From: Mesorhizobium koreense
Lineage (GTDB): Bacteria > Pseudomonadota > Alphaproteobacteria > Rhizobiales > Rhizobiaceae
DNA: 64,000 nucleotides
NCBI RefSeq assembly: GCF_031656215.1
Contig: NZ_CP134228.1
Coordinates: 248,001 to 312,000 of the forward strand
Direction of reading: 5' to 3'
Below are positions 1 to 9,050 of this stretch, piece after piece. The position numbers were made by a program, and so were the translations under genes. Numbering within the stretch: the first letter of the stretch is position 1; every line of letters starts with the position of its first letter. Below the pieces are notes generated by a model. That model was given only the letters and a program-made list of their open reading frames with translations. It was not told the origin of the DNA and ran no database searches.

Positions 1-2
1 GC

Positions 3-2981
3 CCGCTGGAAACAGCGATCAATGGCGTCGACAACATGATGTACATGTCATCGACGAGCTCGAACAACGGACAGTATTCGCTTTCCGTCACCTTCGCGGT
101 AGGCACCGATCCCGACATCGCGCAGATCAATGTGCAGAACAGGGCGCAGTTGGCAATTTCGCAGTTGCCGGCCGCGGTGTCCCAGCAAGGCGTTTCGGTG
201 CGCTCGCGATCGCCTGATTTCATTCTCGCGATAGCCTTCTACTCGCCGGACAACCGGCTAGACCCGCTTGAGATCACCAATTTCACCGCAACCACCGTCG
301 TGGACGCGGTCTCGCGTGTGAAAGGCGTCGGCGGCGCTTCCGTCGTGGGCGCTTCCGAGTATTCCATGCGCATCTGGATGAACCCTGTGCGCATGGATGC
401 GCTCGGCATCACCGCCGACGACGTCGCCGCAGCGATCCAGAGACAGAATATCCAGGCCTCGCTCGGCCAGGCTGGAGCACCGCCGACGCGCGAAGGCACG
501 GAACTGCAATATACGCTGGTGGCCGAGGGAAGATTAAGGAGCCCGGAAGAATTCGGCAACATCGTCGTGCGTACCGGCGATGCCGGGGCGATCGTGCGCC
601 TGCGCGATATTGCGCGCATCGAGCTCGGCGCCCGAAGCTATGCCTCGCGCGCGAGTTTCGCAGGCCACGAAACGGCAATGCTGCAAATAAATCAGGCGCC
701 CGGCGCCAACGCGATCCAGACGGCAAATGCCGTGCGCGCGGAGCTTCAGCGCCTTGCCTCGAGCTTCCCGCCGGGCCTTCAATACGAGGTCGTCTACGAC
801 GCGACGAATTTCGTGCGGACCAGCCTGTCGCTGATCGTGCAAATCCTCGGCGAGGCGTTCGCCATTGTCGTCTTGATTACGTTTCTTTTCCTGCAGGACT
901 GGCGCGCGACCCTGGTTTCAGCACTCGCCATACCTGTCTCGATGCTCGGGGCCATGGCGGCGCTCCTGGCATTCGGCTATTCGATCAATCTGATTTCGCT
1001 TCTGGCCCTGGTGCTTGCGATCGGGCTGGTCGTGGACGACGCGATCCTGGTCGTCGAAAACGTCAAGCATGTCATGGAAGACGATCCCGACATCGATACA
1101 GTGGGCGCGACGCGTGCGGCGATGAGGCAGATCACCGGGCCGATCATCTCCACGACCTTGGTGCTACTCGCGGTGGTCACGCCGACGGCGTTTCTCTCCG
1201 GTATCAGCGGCGAACTCTACCGGCAGTTCGCGGTGACGCTGTCGGCCGCGCTCGTCCTTTCCTCGTTTGTCGCGTTGACGTTCAGCCCGGCCCTCAGCGC
1301 GATCCTGCTGAAACGGGGGAAGGCAGGCCACAGGCGCGGCCCTCTGGGCTGGTTCACGCGGGCCGTTTCGGCCTCCCGCGACGGCTATGGCCGGGCGGTC
1401 GGCTTCCTGGTGCGCTTCTGGCCCATACCGCTGGCCGCGCTCGCCGTCTGTTTTATCGGCGCTTACATGCTTTTCACGCGGCTGCCCTCGACCTTTATAC
1501 CGGACGAGGATCAGGGCGCGCTGTTTCTCGATATCCAACTGCCGAACGCGGCGTCGCTCGACCGCACACAGGCGGTCCTGGACGAAGTCCAGAAGACCCT
1601 GTCGACGACCCCCGGTGTCGCGAACGTCATCGCCATCGCCGGCTTCAGCATTCTCCAGGGAACGGGTGCGCCGAATGGAGCCATGGTGGTGGCAGCGCTG
1701 GACCCGTGGGACGAGCGGGAAACACCGCAGCTGCAGATCAATGCTATTCTTTCGAAACTGCGGGTACAGTTCTCGACCATACCGGGCGCCAACATCGCAG
1801 TTTTCGCGCCTCCTGCCATTTCCGGCATCGGCGCGGTCGGCGGTCTCGACCTGAGGCTTCAGGCGCTGCGCGGACAGCAACCGGAAGAGATCGCGCAGGT
1901 CGTGCGCGCCTTCGTCGCCGACATCAATCGGCAGCCCGAAGTTGGCGGAGCAGCGACCACCTTCAGCGCCGATGTCCCGCAGATATTCGTCAATGTCGAT
2001 CGCACACGCGCCGAAGCGCTCGGCGTGAGCGTCGCCGGCATCTACTCCACCATCGCCGCAAGCTTCGGCTCGCGCTACGTCAACGATTTCACGCTCGAAG
2101 GCCGCGTCTTCCAGGTCAACCTCCAGGCTGATGCCGAGCACCGCTCGAATGCGGACGATCTTCTCAACCTCCATGTGCGCAGCCGCTCCGGCGCGATGGT
2201 GCCGCTCCGGACCGTGGTTTCAACGACGACCGTGCTCGCCCCCTTTGTTATCTCACGCTACAATCTCTCGGTAGCCGCACAGATCAACGCGCAGGCCGCG
2301 CCCGGCGGCAGTTCCGGAGCGGCGATGAATGCCATCGAGCGTGCGGCCGCCCAGGTGCTGCCTGCGGGATACGGATATGAATGGTCCGGGCTCTCGTTCC
2401 AGGAACGGCAAAGCAGTGGAACGGAGGCGATAGTCTTCGCATTGGCCTTTCTGTTCGCCTACCTGTTCCTGGTGGCGCAGTATGAAAGCTGGACACTGCC
2501 CGTAGCCGTCATTCTCTCACTCGGCGCCGCCCTGTTCGGCGCAACCGCGGCGCTGGCTCTTTTCGGTTTGCAGAACAGCCTCTACGTACAAATCGCGATC
2601 GTGCTCCTGATCGGGCTCGCGTCGAAGAACGCTATACTCATCGTTGAATTCGCAAAGGAGCGTTACGAGGAAGGCAAGTCGGCTGCAGAGGCCGCCCGAC
2701 TTGGCGCCGAGCAACGTTTCAGAGCGGTCATGATGACTGCGGTGTCTTTTATCTTCGGGATTCTGCCGCTGGCCCTCTCGACCGGGGCCGGGGCCGGCGC
2801 GCGTCAAGCCGTCGGCGTCGCGATCTTCGGCGGAATGGTCGCCGCAACGACGATCGGCCTTTTCATTATCCCTGTCCTATTTGCGGTCATTGAGAGGGGC
2901 GTGGCATGGTGCTCCCCGCAATCCGATGCAAAAGAACACCATCCCCGCGAGGCGGCTATGCCCCCGGCAACGAGGCACTGA
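3..2981 (+). CDS. RND family efflux transporter permease (HAE1/AcrB-like), 5' end cut by window
   Basis: Inner-membrane proton-driven pump of a tripartite multidrug efflux complex; its adaptor gene is presumably upstream of the window. The frame is open from base 3, giving about 992 visible residues against the usual 1,030-1,050, so about 50 N-terminal residues are missing. The first visible residues (PLETAINGVDNMMYMSSTSS) match the start of the porter domain of AcrB homologues. The TM4 proton-relay Asp pair is present in GLVVDDAILVVENV, and the TM10 Lys in GLASKNAILIVEFAKE. The two-fold RND repeat is visible: each half has a large periplasmic loop followed by a hydrophobic bundle. The C-terminus ends in an unconserved polar tail. 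The family is certain; the substrate cannot be inferred. The internal ATG at 36 is not the true start. Confidence 0.95.
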   Translation, partial: PLETAINGVDNMMYMSSTSSNNGQYSLSVTFAVGTDPDIAQINVQNRAQLAISQLPAAVSQQGVSVRSRSPDFILAIAFYSPDNRLDPLEITNFTATTVVDAVSRVKGVGGASVVGASEYSMRIWMNPVRMDALGITADDVAAAIQRQNIQASLGQAGAPPTREGTELQYTLVAEGRLRSPEEFGNIVVRTGDAGAIVRLRDIARIELGARSYASRASFAGHETAMLQINQAPGANAIQTANAVRAELQRLASSFPPGLQYEVVYDATNFVRTSLSLIVQILGEAFAIVVLITFLFLQDWRATLVSALAIPVSMLGAMAALLAFGYSINLISLLALVLAIGLVVDDAILVVENVKHVMEDDPDIDTVGATRAAMRQITGPIISTTLVLLAVVTPTAFLSGISGELYRQFAVTLSAALVLSSFVALTFSPALSAILLKRGKAGHRRGPLGWFTRAVSASRDGYGRAVGFLVRFWPIPLAALAVCFIGAYMLFTRLPSTFIPDEDQGALFLDIQLPNAASLDRTQAVLDEVQKTLSTTPGVANVIAIAGFSILQGTGAPNGAMVVAALDPWDERETPQLQINAILSKLRVQFSTIPGANIAVFAPPAISGIGAVGGLDLRLQALRGQQPEEIAQVVRAFVADINRQPEVGGAATTFSADVPQIFVNVDRTRAEALGVSVAGIYSTIAASFGSRYVNDFTLEGRVFQVNLQADAEHRSNADDLLNLHVRSRSGAMVPLRTVVSTTTVLAPFVISRYNLSVAAQINAQAAPGGSSGAAMNAIERAAAQVLPAGYGYEWSGLSFQERQSSGTEAIVFALAFLFAYLFLVAQYESWTLPVAVILSLGAALFGATAALALFGLQNSLYVQIAIVLLIGLASKNAILIVEFAKERYEEGKSAAEAARLGAEQRFRAVMMTAVSFIFGILPLALSTGAGAGARQAVGVAIFGGMVAATTIGLFIIPVLFAVIERGVAWCSPQSDAKEHHPREAAMPPATRH

Positions 2982-3262
2982 GATGGGATGGCGGCAGGTG
3001 GTTCAGACCGCTGCGCGCTTCTCGCAAGGTACTAGCTTGGAACCCCACAACTGATCTCCGCATCTCCTTGTCGAGAGATGTCGCACGATGAGACGCAGAG
3101 CCTACCTGCCGGATTCCTGGCCATTTGGTTTCACAGGTAGCGTGGATAGGGTGCGCCTAAGTACCCGACAAGAACGACTTGTCGTTATTCATGAGTGGCG
3201 CTTACGCCCGTCGCGGTATTCGCAAGCTTGAGTGTAAGCACCGCAATGGGGAGAAAGATCCA

Positions 3263-3580
3263 ATGGCCGTTTCTGGCCAAATAGCTGGCGTGGTGATGAT
3301 CATCGAATTCATCTTCGGTGCGACCACAGCGATCGCTCTCGGACGCTCAGTCCACAGCTTCAGCTGGGGCCGTTACACCGATGGTGTGATCGGCGGTATC
3401 GGCGGCCTGCTCTTCACATGGCCGTCTGTACGCATTCCGGGCGTCGGCCGCTTCATCGGTCATCATGCGAATGGCCTGACCGCGACCATGGTAGTCGGAG
3501 CCATGATAGCAGGGCTGGTCGGTGGCCTAGTCCTGATCCTGTTCGCTGGCTTTATCAAAGTACTCCTGAAGGGAGAATAA
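3263..3580 (+). CDS. Small hydrophobic membrane protein
   Basis: Protein of 105 residues with three likely membrane segments: an N-terminal one (VVMIIEFIFGATTAIALG), a Gly-rich middle one (GVIGGIGGLLFTW) and a C-terminal one (MIAGLVGGLVLILFAGFI). The start at 3263 is chosen because GGGGAG lies just upstream of the ATG; an in-frame ATG at 3179 would add 28 polar residues and has no comparable ribosome binding site. The Gly-rich membrane pattern recalls GlsB/YeaQ-type small envelope proteins, but no diagnostic motif was recognised. It is the first of three small envelope-type genes on the same strand. Function unknown. Confidence 0.6.
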   Translation: MAVSGQIAGVVMIIEFIFGATTAIALGRSVHSFSWGRYTDGVIGGIGGLLFTWPSVRIPGVGRFIGHHANGLTATMVVGAMIAGLVGGLVLILFAGFIKVLLKGE

Positions 3581-3669
3581 ATAAAAGACCACTTGTCACT
3601 CTGCAGTGAAACATCCGGTGGAACCTAAGAAGGCTTAGTATTCATCCGGTGATTGAAAGGAAAACACCA

Positions 3670-3936
3670 ATGAAGAAATTGGCTTTTGTGATTGCAGTCA
3701 CCGCAACTTTGGCGGCCTGCACGTCTATGGAAAAAGGCGCCGCTCTTGGTACGGCAGGCGGCGCTGCGGTAGGGATGGCGGCAGGCGGTGGCAGTAATGC
3801 GAGAAATGCCTTTGTAGGGGGCGCCGCGGGTGCAGTCGTCGGAGCCTTGATCGGCAAGGCGGCCGAACATCCTGGCTATTGTCTGTACCAAGATCGCACT
3901 GGCCGCGTATTCGAGGCACGATGCAGAAGAAGGTAA
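3670..3936 (+). CDS. Glycine-zipper lipoprotein
   Basis: Protein of 88 residues. MKKLAFVIAVTATLAAC is a lipoprotein signal with the lipobox LAAC, so Cys17 would be lipidated after signal peptidase II cleavage. The mature part is a glycine zipper with GxxxG spacing (GTAGGAAVGMAAGGG, then GGAAGAVVGALIGKA), as in the YMGG-like and 17-kDa/SlyB-type outer-membrane lipoproteins. A short polar tail carries two further cysteines. ATG 3670 is preferred over the upstream codon at 3649 because GAAAGGA lies 8 bases upstream and the signal peptide starts there. Probably an envelope structural or stress protein; the exact role is unknown. Confidence 0.75.
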   Translation: MKKLAFVIAVTATLAACTSMEKGAALGTAGGAAVGMAAGGGSNARNAFVGGAAGAVVGALIGKAAEHPGYCLYQDRTGRVFEARCRRR

Positions 3937-4129
3937 ATACGGGGCGGAGAAGCGCCGACACTGGCGTACATCGCTTCGACTGCCGAGCTGGAGATGGTCA
4001 AGATGTCGCGTTCGGAAAACGCGCGGACCAGTGCTTGGCCCGCGGGTGATCGGCCATTCTCTGATGCAAGTCAGGTCGGGTACTTTGGCCACCCTGGATC
4101 GATGAAGTCCATGCCCCAGGAGGACAACA

Positions 4130-4468
4130 ATGAACGTCAGGCGATTGAGTGCGTTGGTCGCGTTTATCTTTGCCACGCTTTTCGTAGTCACCTTGCCGGC
4201 TGAAGCCGCACGAGCCGTCGCAGTTGCCAATGTGACTGTTCGTGCGGGCCCCGGTGTTCAACACCGAACCGTCGGCCGGTTACGAGCCGGTGAAAGGGTC
4301 AACGTGACACGCTGCGCATCGTCCCGCCGCTGGTGCCATGTTCAGTCCCGCAGAACACGGGATGGGTGGGTCAGCTCGCGCTACCTGGATCGTGTGAGAG
4401 GCGGTTCCAATCGCCCTAGCGGAATCTGCTTTTATGGTCAGCGCGGGCAGATTTGTCTCAGCCGCTAG
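4130..4468 (+). CDS. Secreted SH3b-domain protein
   Basis: Protein of 112 residues with a Sec signal peptide (hydrophobic core ALVAFIFATLFVVTLPA, probable cleavage after AEA near residue 26). It is followed by a bacterial SH3-like domain, with the typical N-V-R-x-G-P opening (NVTVRAGPG) and a closing strand DGWVSSRYL. Four cysteines (CASSRRWC and ICFYGQRGQIC) could form two disulfides in the periplasm. A strong ribosome binding site (AGGAGG) sits 7 bases before ATG. SH3b domains often bind peptidoglycan or peptides at the cell surface, so an envelope role is likely; no catalytic domain is attached. Confidence 0.8.
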   Translation: MNVRRLSALVAFIFATLFVVTLPAEAARAVAVANVTVRAGPGVQHRTVGRLRAGERVNVTRCASSRRWCHVQSRRTRDGWVSSRYLDRVRGGSNRPSGICFYGQRGQICLSR

Positions 4469-4865
4469 AACTCCGGCGCGACATCAACTCGATGACGTTG
4501 GTCGAAACGCGAGAGAATCTCGCTTGCTACTGGGGTCGAAGAAGAAGGCTTGTCTCCGCGCTTTTTATCGGTTCCGATGAGGGTGGGGAAATGACTGACC
4601 TTTCACGGGTGCTGGTGGCACTCTTTATGGTCGACACGAGGTCATGTGCCGCTATCGCTGTCTCGCCGTGTAAAGGTTCAGCCCACCCATTTTCCCCCGC
4701 AACGCGCAATTAGCGGTCCCGCTTTGGCGCAGGTGCGTCTCCCGGTTCCGGCGCGTCGTCGATCTGACAAATCAGTATTCACGCTCACGCGAGTGAACGT
4801 TGACATATCCTTCCCTCCGGCTCACCAATACCCGACCGACAATTGGCGGCGATGGGACATACAGA
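4469..4865. other. Intergenic region upstream of tetR
   Basis: No credible gene was seen in these 397 bases; the short open frames have no ribosome binding site and no family resemblance. The last 90 bases hold the probable tetR promoter. TTGACA at 4800-4805 is a good -35 candidate, lying three bases after a 20-bp imperfect palindrome (4778-4797) listed separately. Confidence 0.5.
4778..4797. promoter_or_regulatory. Probable TetR operator 1 (upstream of tetR)
   Basis: TTCACGCTCACGCGAGTGAA is a 20-bp interrupted palindrome with arms TTCAC/GTGAA. It has the same length and outer arms as a second, better palindrome at 5656-5675 just before the SDR gene. It lies just upstream of a TTGACA box at 4800. 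Inferred to bind the product of the adjacent tetR gene; not shown experimentally. Confidence 0.5.
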
Positions 4866-5639
4866 ATGACGGCGGACTTCAACCCAAGCCCTGCCAAGGT
4901 GCTGCCGGACCGACGCAGTGCAGAGGCAGAAGAGGGTTCAGGCTTATCCGCAGAGAAGAAGCCAAGGCGCAAGGTTTCGATCAAGGCCGAGCGCAGGGCC
5001 GAGATGATAGAGCAGATCCTCGATACGGCCGAGTATCTTTTTTCGCGCCACGGGCTTTACGGCGTGACGCTTAAGGACGTCGCCAAGCGCATCGGCGTGC
5101 ATCACACCCTCATAAACTACTATTTCGACGACAAGCGAAAGCTGTTCGATGCAGTCTTCGCGCGCCGGGCGGTCGTGACGAGCAGGCGGCGCATGCGTGT
5201 GCTGGATGAGTACGACAAGGCGACCGGCGGTAAGCCGACGGTCGAAGGAGCATTGCGCGCATTCCTCGATACCGACCTCGATCTCTATATCCAAGGCGGC
5301 GAGGGCTGGCGGAATTACGGCGCCTTGAGCGCCCAGGTCGCCAACACGCCTGAATGGGGAGCGCAGATGATGGACGAGAATTTCGATCCGGTCGTCTTGC
5401 GTCTGGTCGGCCTGTTGAAACGAGCGCTCCCCGACAGTGCGGAAGAGGACATCTTCTGGGGCTATCACTTCGTAACGGGCGCGCTGATGCTGACGCTGGC
5501 GCGAACCGGACGCATCGACAAGCTCTCGGCCGGCTTGTGCAAATCCGACGACTACGCCGCCGTCAAGGATCGCATGGCGATCTTCATGACGGCCGGATTT
5601 CAGGCGATCTGCCAGCGCCGGAAGGCGGATAGGAATTGA
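4866..5639 (+). CDS. TetR/AcrR family transcriptional regulator
   Basis: Protein of 257 residues. The N-terminal TetR DNA-binding domain (about residues 40-100) reads RAEMIEQILDTAEYLFSRHG, then GVTLKDVAKRIGVHHTLINY and YFDDKRKLF, the standard three-helix TetR pattern. The C-terminal ligand domain is not assignable. ATG 4866 is preferred over the in-frame codon at 4800, because 4800 overlaps the presumed -35 box. The gene precedes an SDR dehydrogenase and an ABC transporter on the same strand, and matching palindromes stand in front of both tetR and the SDR gene. It is therefore probably the autoregulated local repressor of that operon, responding to a transported compound or its CoA thioester (inference). 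Confidence 0.85.
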   Translation: MTADFNPSPAKVLPDRRSAEAEEGSGLSAEKKPRRKVSIKAERRAEMIEQILDTAEYLFSRHGLYGVTLKDVAKRIGVHHTLINYYFDDKRKLFDAVFARRAVVTSRRRMRVLDEYDKATGGKPTVEGALRAFLDTDLDLYIQGGEGWRNYGALSAQVANTPEWGAQMMDENFDPVVLRLVGLLKRALPDSAEEDIFWGYHFVTGALMLTLARTGRIDKLSAGLCKSDDYAAVKDRMAIFMTAGFQAICQRRKADRN

Positions 5640-5655
5640 CTTGCACCATAAAATG

Positions 5656-5675
5656 TTCATTCACTAGTGAGTGAA
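5656..5675. promoter_or_regulatory. Probable TetR operator 2 (upstream of SDR gene)
   Basis: TTCATTCACTAGTGAGTGAA is a near-perfect 20-bp palindrome: the central TCACTAGTGA is perfect and only one symmetric pair differs. It lies 16 bases after the tetR stop and 35 bases before the SDR start, as expected for an operator controlling the downstream operon. It shares length and outer arms with the site at 4778-4797. Confidence 0.6.
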
Positions 5676-5709
5676 TTTAATGACGACCATCCCAAAGAGA
5701 AGGGCGGAG

Positions 5710-6651
5710 ATGAAACTGCGGGATCGGACCGCGATCATCACCGGTGCTGGCGGAGGTTTGGGCCGCTGTCATGCGCTGGAGCTCGCGCGCCACGGCGCCA
5801 GGATCGTCGTGAACGACCTTGATGCCGAGGCTGCCAGCCGGGTGGCCTGCGAGATCAATGCCGAGGGCGGGGAAGCCATCGGCGTCGCCAGTTCGGTGAC
5901 AGACGAAACAGGGGTCGCCGCGATGGTCGAGCGCGCGATGGCGGAATGGGGCCGCATCGACATCCTCGTCAACAACGCCGGGATCCTGCACGACAAGAGC
6001 TTCGCCAAGATGGATCTGGCGGATTTTCGTCTTGTCGTCGACGTGCATCTCATGGGCGCGGTCATCTGCTCGAAGGCCGTCTGGGAGATCATGCGTCGGC
6101 AGGCGCATGGCCGCATCGTCATGACAACCTCCTCGTCGGGACTCTACGGCAATTTCGGCCAGGCGAACTATGGCGCGGCCAAGATGGCGCTGGTCGGTCT
6201 CATGCAGACGCTCGCGCTGGAAGGCGCCAAGTACGGTATCCGCGTGAACTGCCTGGCGCCGACCGCGGCCACGCAGATGACGGACGAAATACTCCCGCCG
6301 GATGCGCTCGAAAAACTGGCGCCCGAACTGGTGAGCCCGGGCCTTCTGGCACTGGTCGGCGACGAGGCGCCAACGCGTGCCGTCCTCTGCGCCGGCGCGG
6401 GTCATTTCGCGCGCGCCAACGTGACCTTGACGCAGGGTGTCTGGATCGGGGGTGGCGACCATGCCGCCGATGCAGTGGCCGCATCTTGGGATGAGATCGG
6501 CGACCGCTCGGCGGAGGTGGTGCCGGCTTACGGTTTCACACAGGCCGAGCGCGAACTGGCAAGCGCGGCTTCAATGTCGTCTGCGACAGGAGGCACCCTT
6601 CGCAATGAACATTTGTCGACAACCAGCCACGGAGGAAGATCCAGCTCTTAG
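5710..6651 (+). CDS. SDR family NAD(P)-dependent oxidoreductase
   Basis: Protein of 313 residues with classical short-chain dehydrogenase motifs: cofactor loop TGAGGGLG (residues 11-18), NNAG (88-91), a Ser in TTSSSGLYG and the catalytic Tyr154/Lys158 in NYGAAK. The sequence around the active site (GLYGNFGQANYGAAKMALVG) resembles the (3R)-hydroxyacyl-CoA dehydrogenase unit of peroxisomal multifunctional enzyme type 2, so a hydroxyacyl-CoA or steroid-like substrate is possible. ATG 5710 has GAGAAGGGCGG upstream; an alternative ATG at 5680 lies almost on the operator. It is followed by a branched-chain-type ABC uptake system, suggesting that the importer substrate is catabolised through an acyl-CoA or alcohol intermediate. 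Confidence 0.88.
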   Translation: MKLRDRTAIITGAGGGLGRCHALELARHGARIVVNDLDAEAASRVACEINAEGGEAIGVASSVTDETGVAAMVERAMAEWGRIDILVNNAGILHDKSFAKMDLADFRLVVDVHLMGAVICSKAVWEIMRRQAHGRIVMTTSSSGLYGNFGQANYGAAKMALVGLMQTLALEGAKYGIRVNCLAPTAATQMTDEILPPDALEKLAPELVSPGLLALVGDEAPTRAVLCAGAGHFARANVTLTQGVWIGGGDHAADAVAASWDEIGDRSAEVVPAYGFTQAERELASAASMSSATGGTLRNEHLSTTSHGGRSSS

Positions 6652-6777
6652 ATCAGACGTCAAAAAGGTGTCCCTGAGAAATGGAGGCAGGGATATCTGG
6701 CGCCGACAGCAGGCGTCATCAGCAGGGAACCGGGCCGTTCATCGAAAAGAACAAGCCCAGCAATTTGGAGGAGATCT

Positions 6778-8028
6778 ATGAAGAAATTTGCTTTGGCAGC
6801 GGCCGCGCTGTCCATGCTTGGCCTGTCCGTCATGCCGGCTCTTTCGGCGGAGGGCACGCTCAAGCTCGCCTATGTCGATCCACTTTCGGGCGGCGGCGCC
6901 AGCATCGGTCAGCTCGGCCTGAACCAGCTCAGGTTCATTGCCGAAAGGATAAACGCCAAGGGAGGAGTCGATGGCCAGAAGCTCGAGATCGTCCCCTTCG
7001 ACAACCAGGTCAATCCGCAGACAAGTCTCGTCCAGGTCCAGAAAGCGATCGACCAAGGGATCCGGATCATCGTCCAGGGTAACGGCTCGTCTGTGGCGGT
7101 CGCGATCGAGGACTTTCTGCGGAAATACAACAGGCGCAATCCGGACCACAACGTGGTTCAGTTGAACTATGCGGCGATCGACCCCGTCCTGACGAACGAG
7201 AAATGCAGCTATTGGCATTTCGCCTGGGACGCCGCCGTCAACATCAAGCTGGAAGCGCTCACAAACTATCTGAAAGCACAAAAGGACGTCAAAAAGGTCT
7301 ACCTGATCGACCAGGACTATTCCTTTGGCCACTCGGTCGCCGAAACGACGGTCAAGATGCTGAAGGAGAAACGTCCCGACGTCGAGATCGTCGGCAACGA
7401 ATTCCATCCGCTGGTCAAGGTCACCGACTTCTCTCCCTACGTCGCCAAGATAAAGGCGTCTGGGGCGGACACCGTCGTCACGGGAAACTGGGGACAGGAC
7501 CTCGCGCTCCTGATCAAGGCAGCGGGCGATGCCGGCCTCAAGGTCAAGTGGTACACCTTCTATGCCGGCGGTGCGGGCGGCCCGACGGCCGTCAAGCAGG
7601 CGAGCCTCTCCGGCCAAGTGTTCCAGATCACCGAAGGTATCAACAATATCGATTATGCTCCAGCCAAGGACGTGATCAAAGCCTATATCAAGGCCTATCC
7701 GAAGGAGCCGGTCTATTTTCCGCGCATCTTCAACATGACGGGGATGCTGTTCAAGGCGATCAAGGAAGCCAAATCTTCCGACCCGGCAAAATTCGCGCCG
7801 AAGCTCGAGGGCATGAAGTACAAGACCTTCTCAAGCGGCGAGGAGGGTTTCATGCGGGCTGACGACCACCAGTTCTTCCAGCCGCTCTACATCTCCACCC
7901 TCCAGCCGGTCGACACCAAGGCCGAGTTCGACGAGGAGAATACCGGCTGGGGCTGGAAGGAAGTCGCGCAGGTTCCCGTCAAGGATACGATCACCGAAAC
8001 CACCTGCAAGATGAAGCGCCCCAAATAG
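6778..8028 (+). CDS. Branched-chain amino acid-type ABC transporter, periplasmic substrate-binding protein
   Basis: Protein of 416 residues with a Sec signal peptide (MKKFALAAAALSMLGLSVMP, cleavage near ALSA). The mature protein is a type I periplasmic binding protein of the LivK/Peripla_BP_6 family: it begins LKLAYVDPLSGGGASIGQ and contains ERINAKGGVDGQKLE and VYLIDQDYSFGHSVAETTVK. A good ribosome binding site (GGAGG) precedes ATG. It is the first of five consecutive transporter genes (binding protein, two permeases, two ATPases). Substrates in this family range from amino acids to aromatic acids and amides and cannot be fixed from sequence. Confidence 0.92.
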   Translation: MKKFALAAAALSMLGLSVMPALSAEGTLKLAYVDPLSGGGASIGQLGLNQLRFIAERINAKGGVDGQKLEIVPFDNQVNPQTSLVQVQKAIDQGIRIIVQGNGSSVAVAIEDFLRKYNRRNPDHNVVQLNYAAIDPVLTNEKCSYWHFAWDAAVNIKLEALTNYLKAQKDVKKVYLIDQDYSFGHSVAETTVKMLKEKRPDVEIVGNEFHPLVKVTDFSPYVAKIKASGADTVVTGNWGQDLALLIKAAGDAGLKVKWYTFYAGGAGGPTAVKQASLSGQVFQITEGINNIDYAPAKDVIKAYIKAYPKEPVYFPRIFNMTGMLFKAIKEAKSSDPAKFAPKLEGMKYKTFSSGEEGFMRADDHQFFQPLYISTLQPVDTKAEFDEENTGWGWKEVAQVPVKDTITETTCKMKRPK

Positions 8029-8099
8029 CGATAAGGACCGCACTGGGGTATGTTTCCGGCGCGGCTCCGTTGGGCCAAGCGACGCGGGTGGAGTGAACC

Positions 8100-9050
8100 T
8101 TGTTTGAGATCGTCTTCATCTCGACCTTGAACGGTATTCTTTATGGGATGCTGCTGTTCCTCATGGCCAGCGGCCTGACCGTCATTTTCTCGATGATGGG
8201 CGTGCTCAACTTTGCCCATGCCGGCTTCTACATGCTCGGCGCCTTTTTCGGCTTCGAGATCAGTCGACGTATCGGCTTCTGGCCCGGCCTGATCATCGCA
8301 CCGATCCTTGTCGGCCTGATCGGCATGGCAGTGGAGCGCTACGGCCTGCGCCACGTCCATCGCCACGGCCATGTCGCGGAACTACTCTTCACCTTCGGGC
8401 TCACCTACGTCATCCAGCAGGTCGTCGAGATGGTATGGGGCAAGTTGCCGGTGGACTACGAAGTGCCGCCGTCACTGAATTTCACCGCCTTCACCGTGTT
8501 CGCGACCGAATATCCGGCGTTCAAGCTGTTCGAACTCCTGATTTCGGTGACCATCTTTCTGGTGCTGCTGGTCGTGATCAAGCGCACGCGTATCGGCCTG
8601 GTCGTCCAGGCGGCACTCAGCCATCCGGGCATGGTGTCGATGCTCGGCCACAACGTCGATCGCGTCTTCATGCTTGTCTTCGGCGTCGGTGTGGCGCTCG
8701 CGGCGGTGGCCGGCGTCATTGCCGGCCCGGCTCTGGTCACACAGTCGAACATGGCCGGCCTGCTCGGTCCGATACTGTTTGTCGTGGTGGTCGTCGGCGG
8801 CCTCGGCTCGCTCGGCGGCGCCTTTGTCGCCTCCCTCCTGATCGGCCTTTTGCAGACCTTTGCCGTCGCCTCCAACGCCTCGCTCGCCGGCCTGTTCGGC
8901 GGGTATACCTTTGCCGGTACGCTCGCGACCTATCTAAGCGATATCTGGAACGTAACGGTAGCGCAGGTGGCCCCCATCCTTCCCTATCTGCTTCTGGTGC
9001 TGATCCTGATCTTCAGGCCGCGCGGCCTGATGGGAACACGCGAGACATGA
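8100..9050 (+). CDS. Branched-chain amino acid-type ABC transporter permease (LivH family)
   Basis: Protein of 316 residues, almost entirely hydrophobic, with about eight membrane segments and the LivH signature region NFAHAGFYMLGAFFG near the N-terminus. The start is TTG at 8100, preceded by GTGGAG; no in-frame ATG precedes the first membrane segment, so this weak start looks real. It forms the inner-membrane channel with the LivM-type permease encoded next, whose ATG overlaps this stop codon (ATGA), implying translational coupling. Confidence 0.92.
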   Translation: MFEIVFISTLNGILYGMLLFLMASGLTVIFSMMGVLNFAHAGFYMLGAFFGFEISRRIGFWPGLIIAPILVGLIGMAVERYGLRHVHRHGHVAELLFTFGLTYVIQQVVEMVWGKLPVDYEVPPSLNFTAFTVFATEYPAFKLFELLISVTIFLVLLVVIKRTRIGLVVQAALSHPGMVSMLGHNVDRVFMLVFGVGVALAAVAGVIAGPALVTQSNMAGLLGPILFVVVVVGGLGSLGGAFVASLLIGLLQTFAVASNASLAGLFGGYTFAGTLATYLSDIWNVTVAQVAPILPYLLLVLILIFRPRGLMGTRET

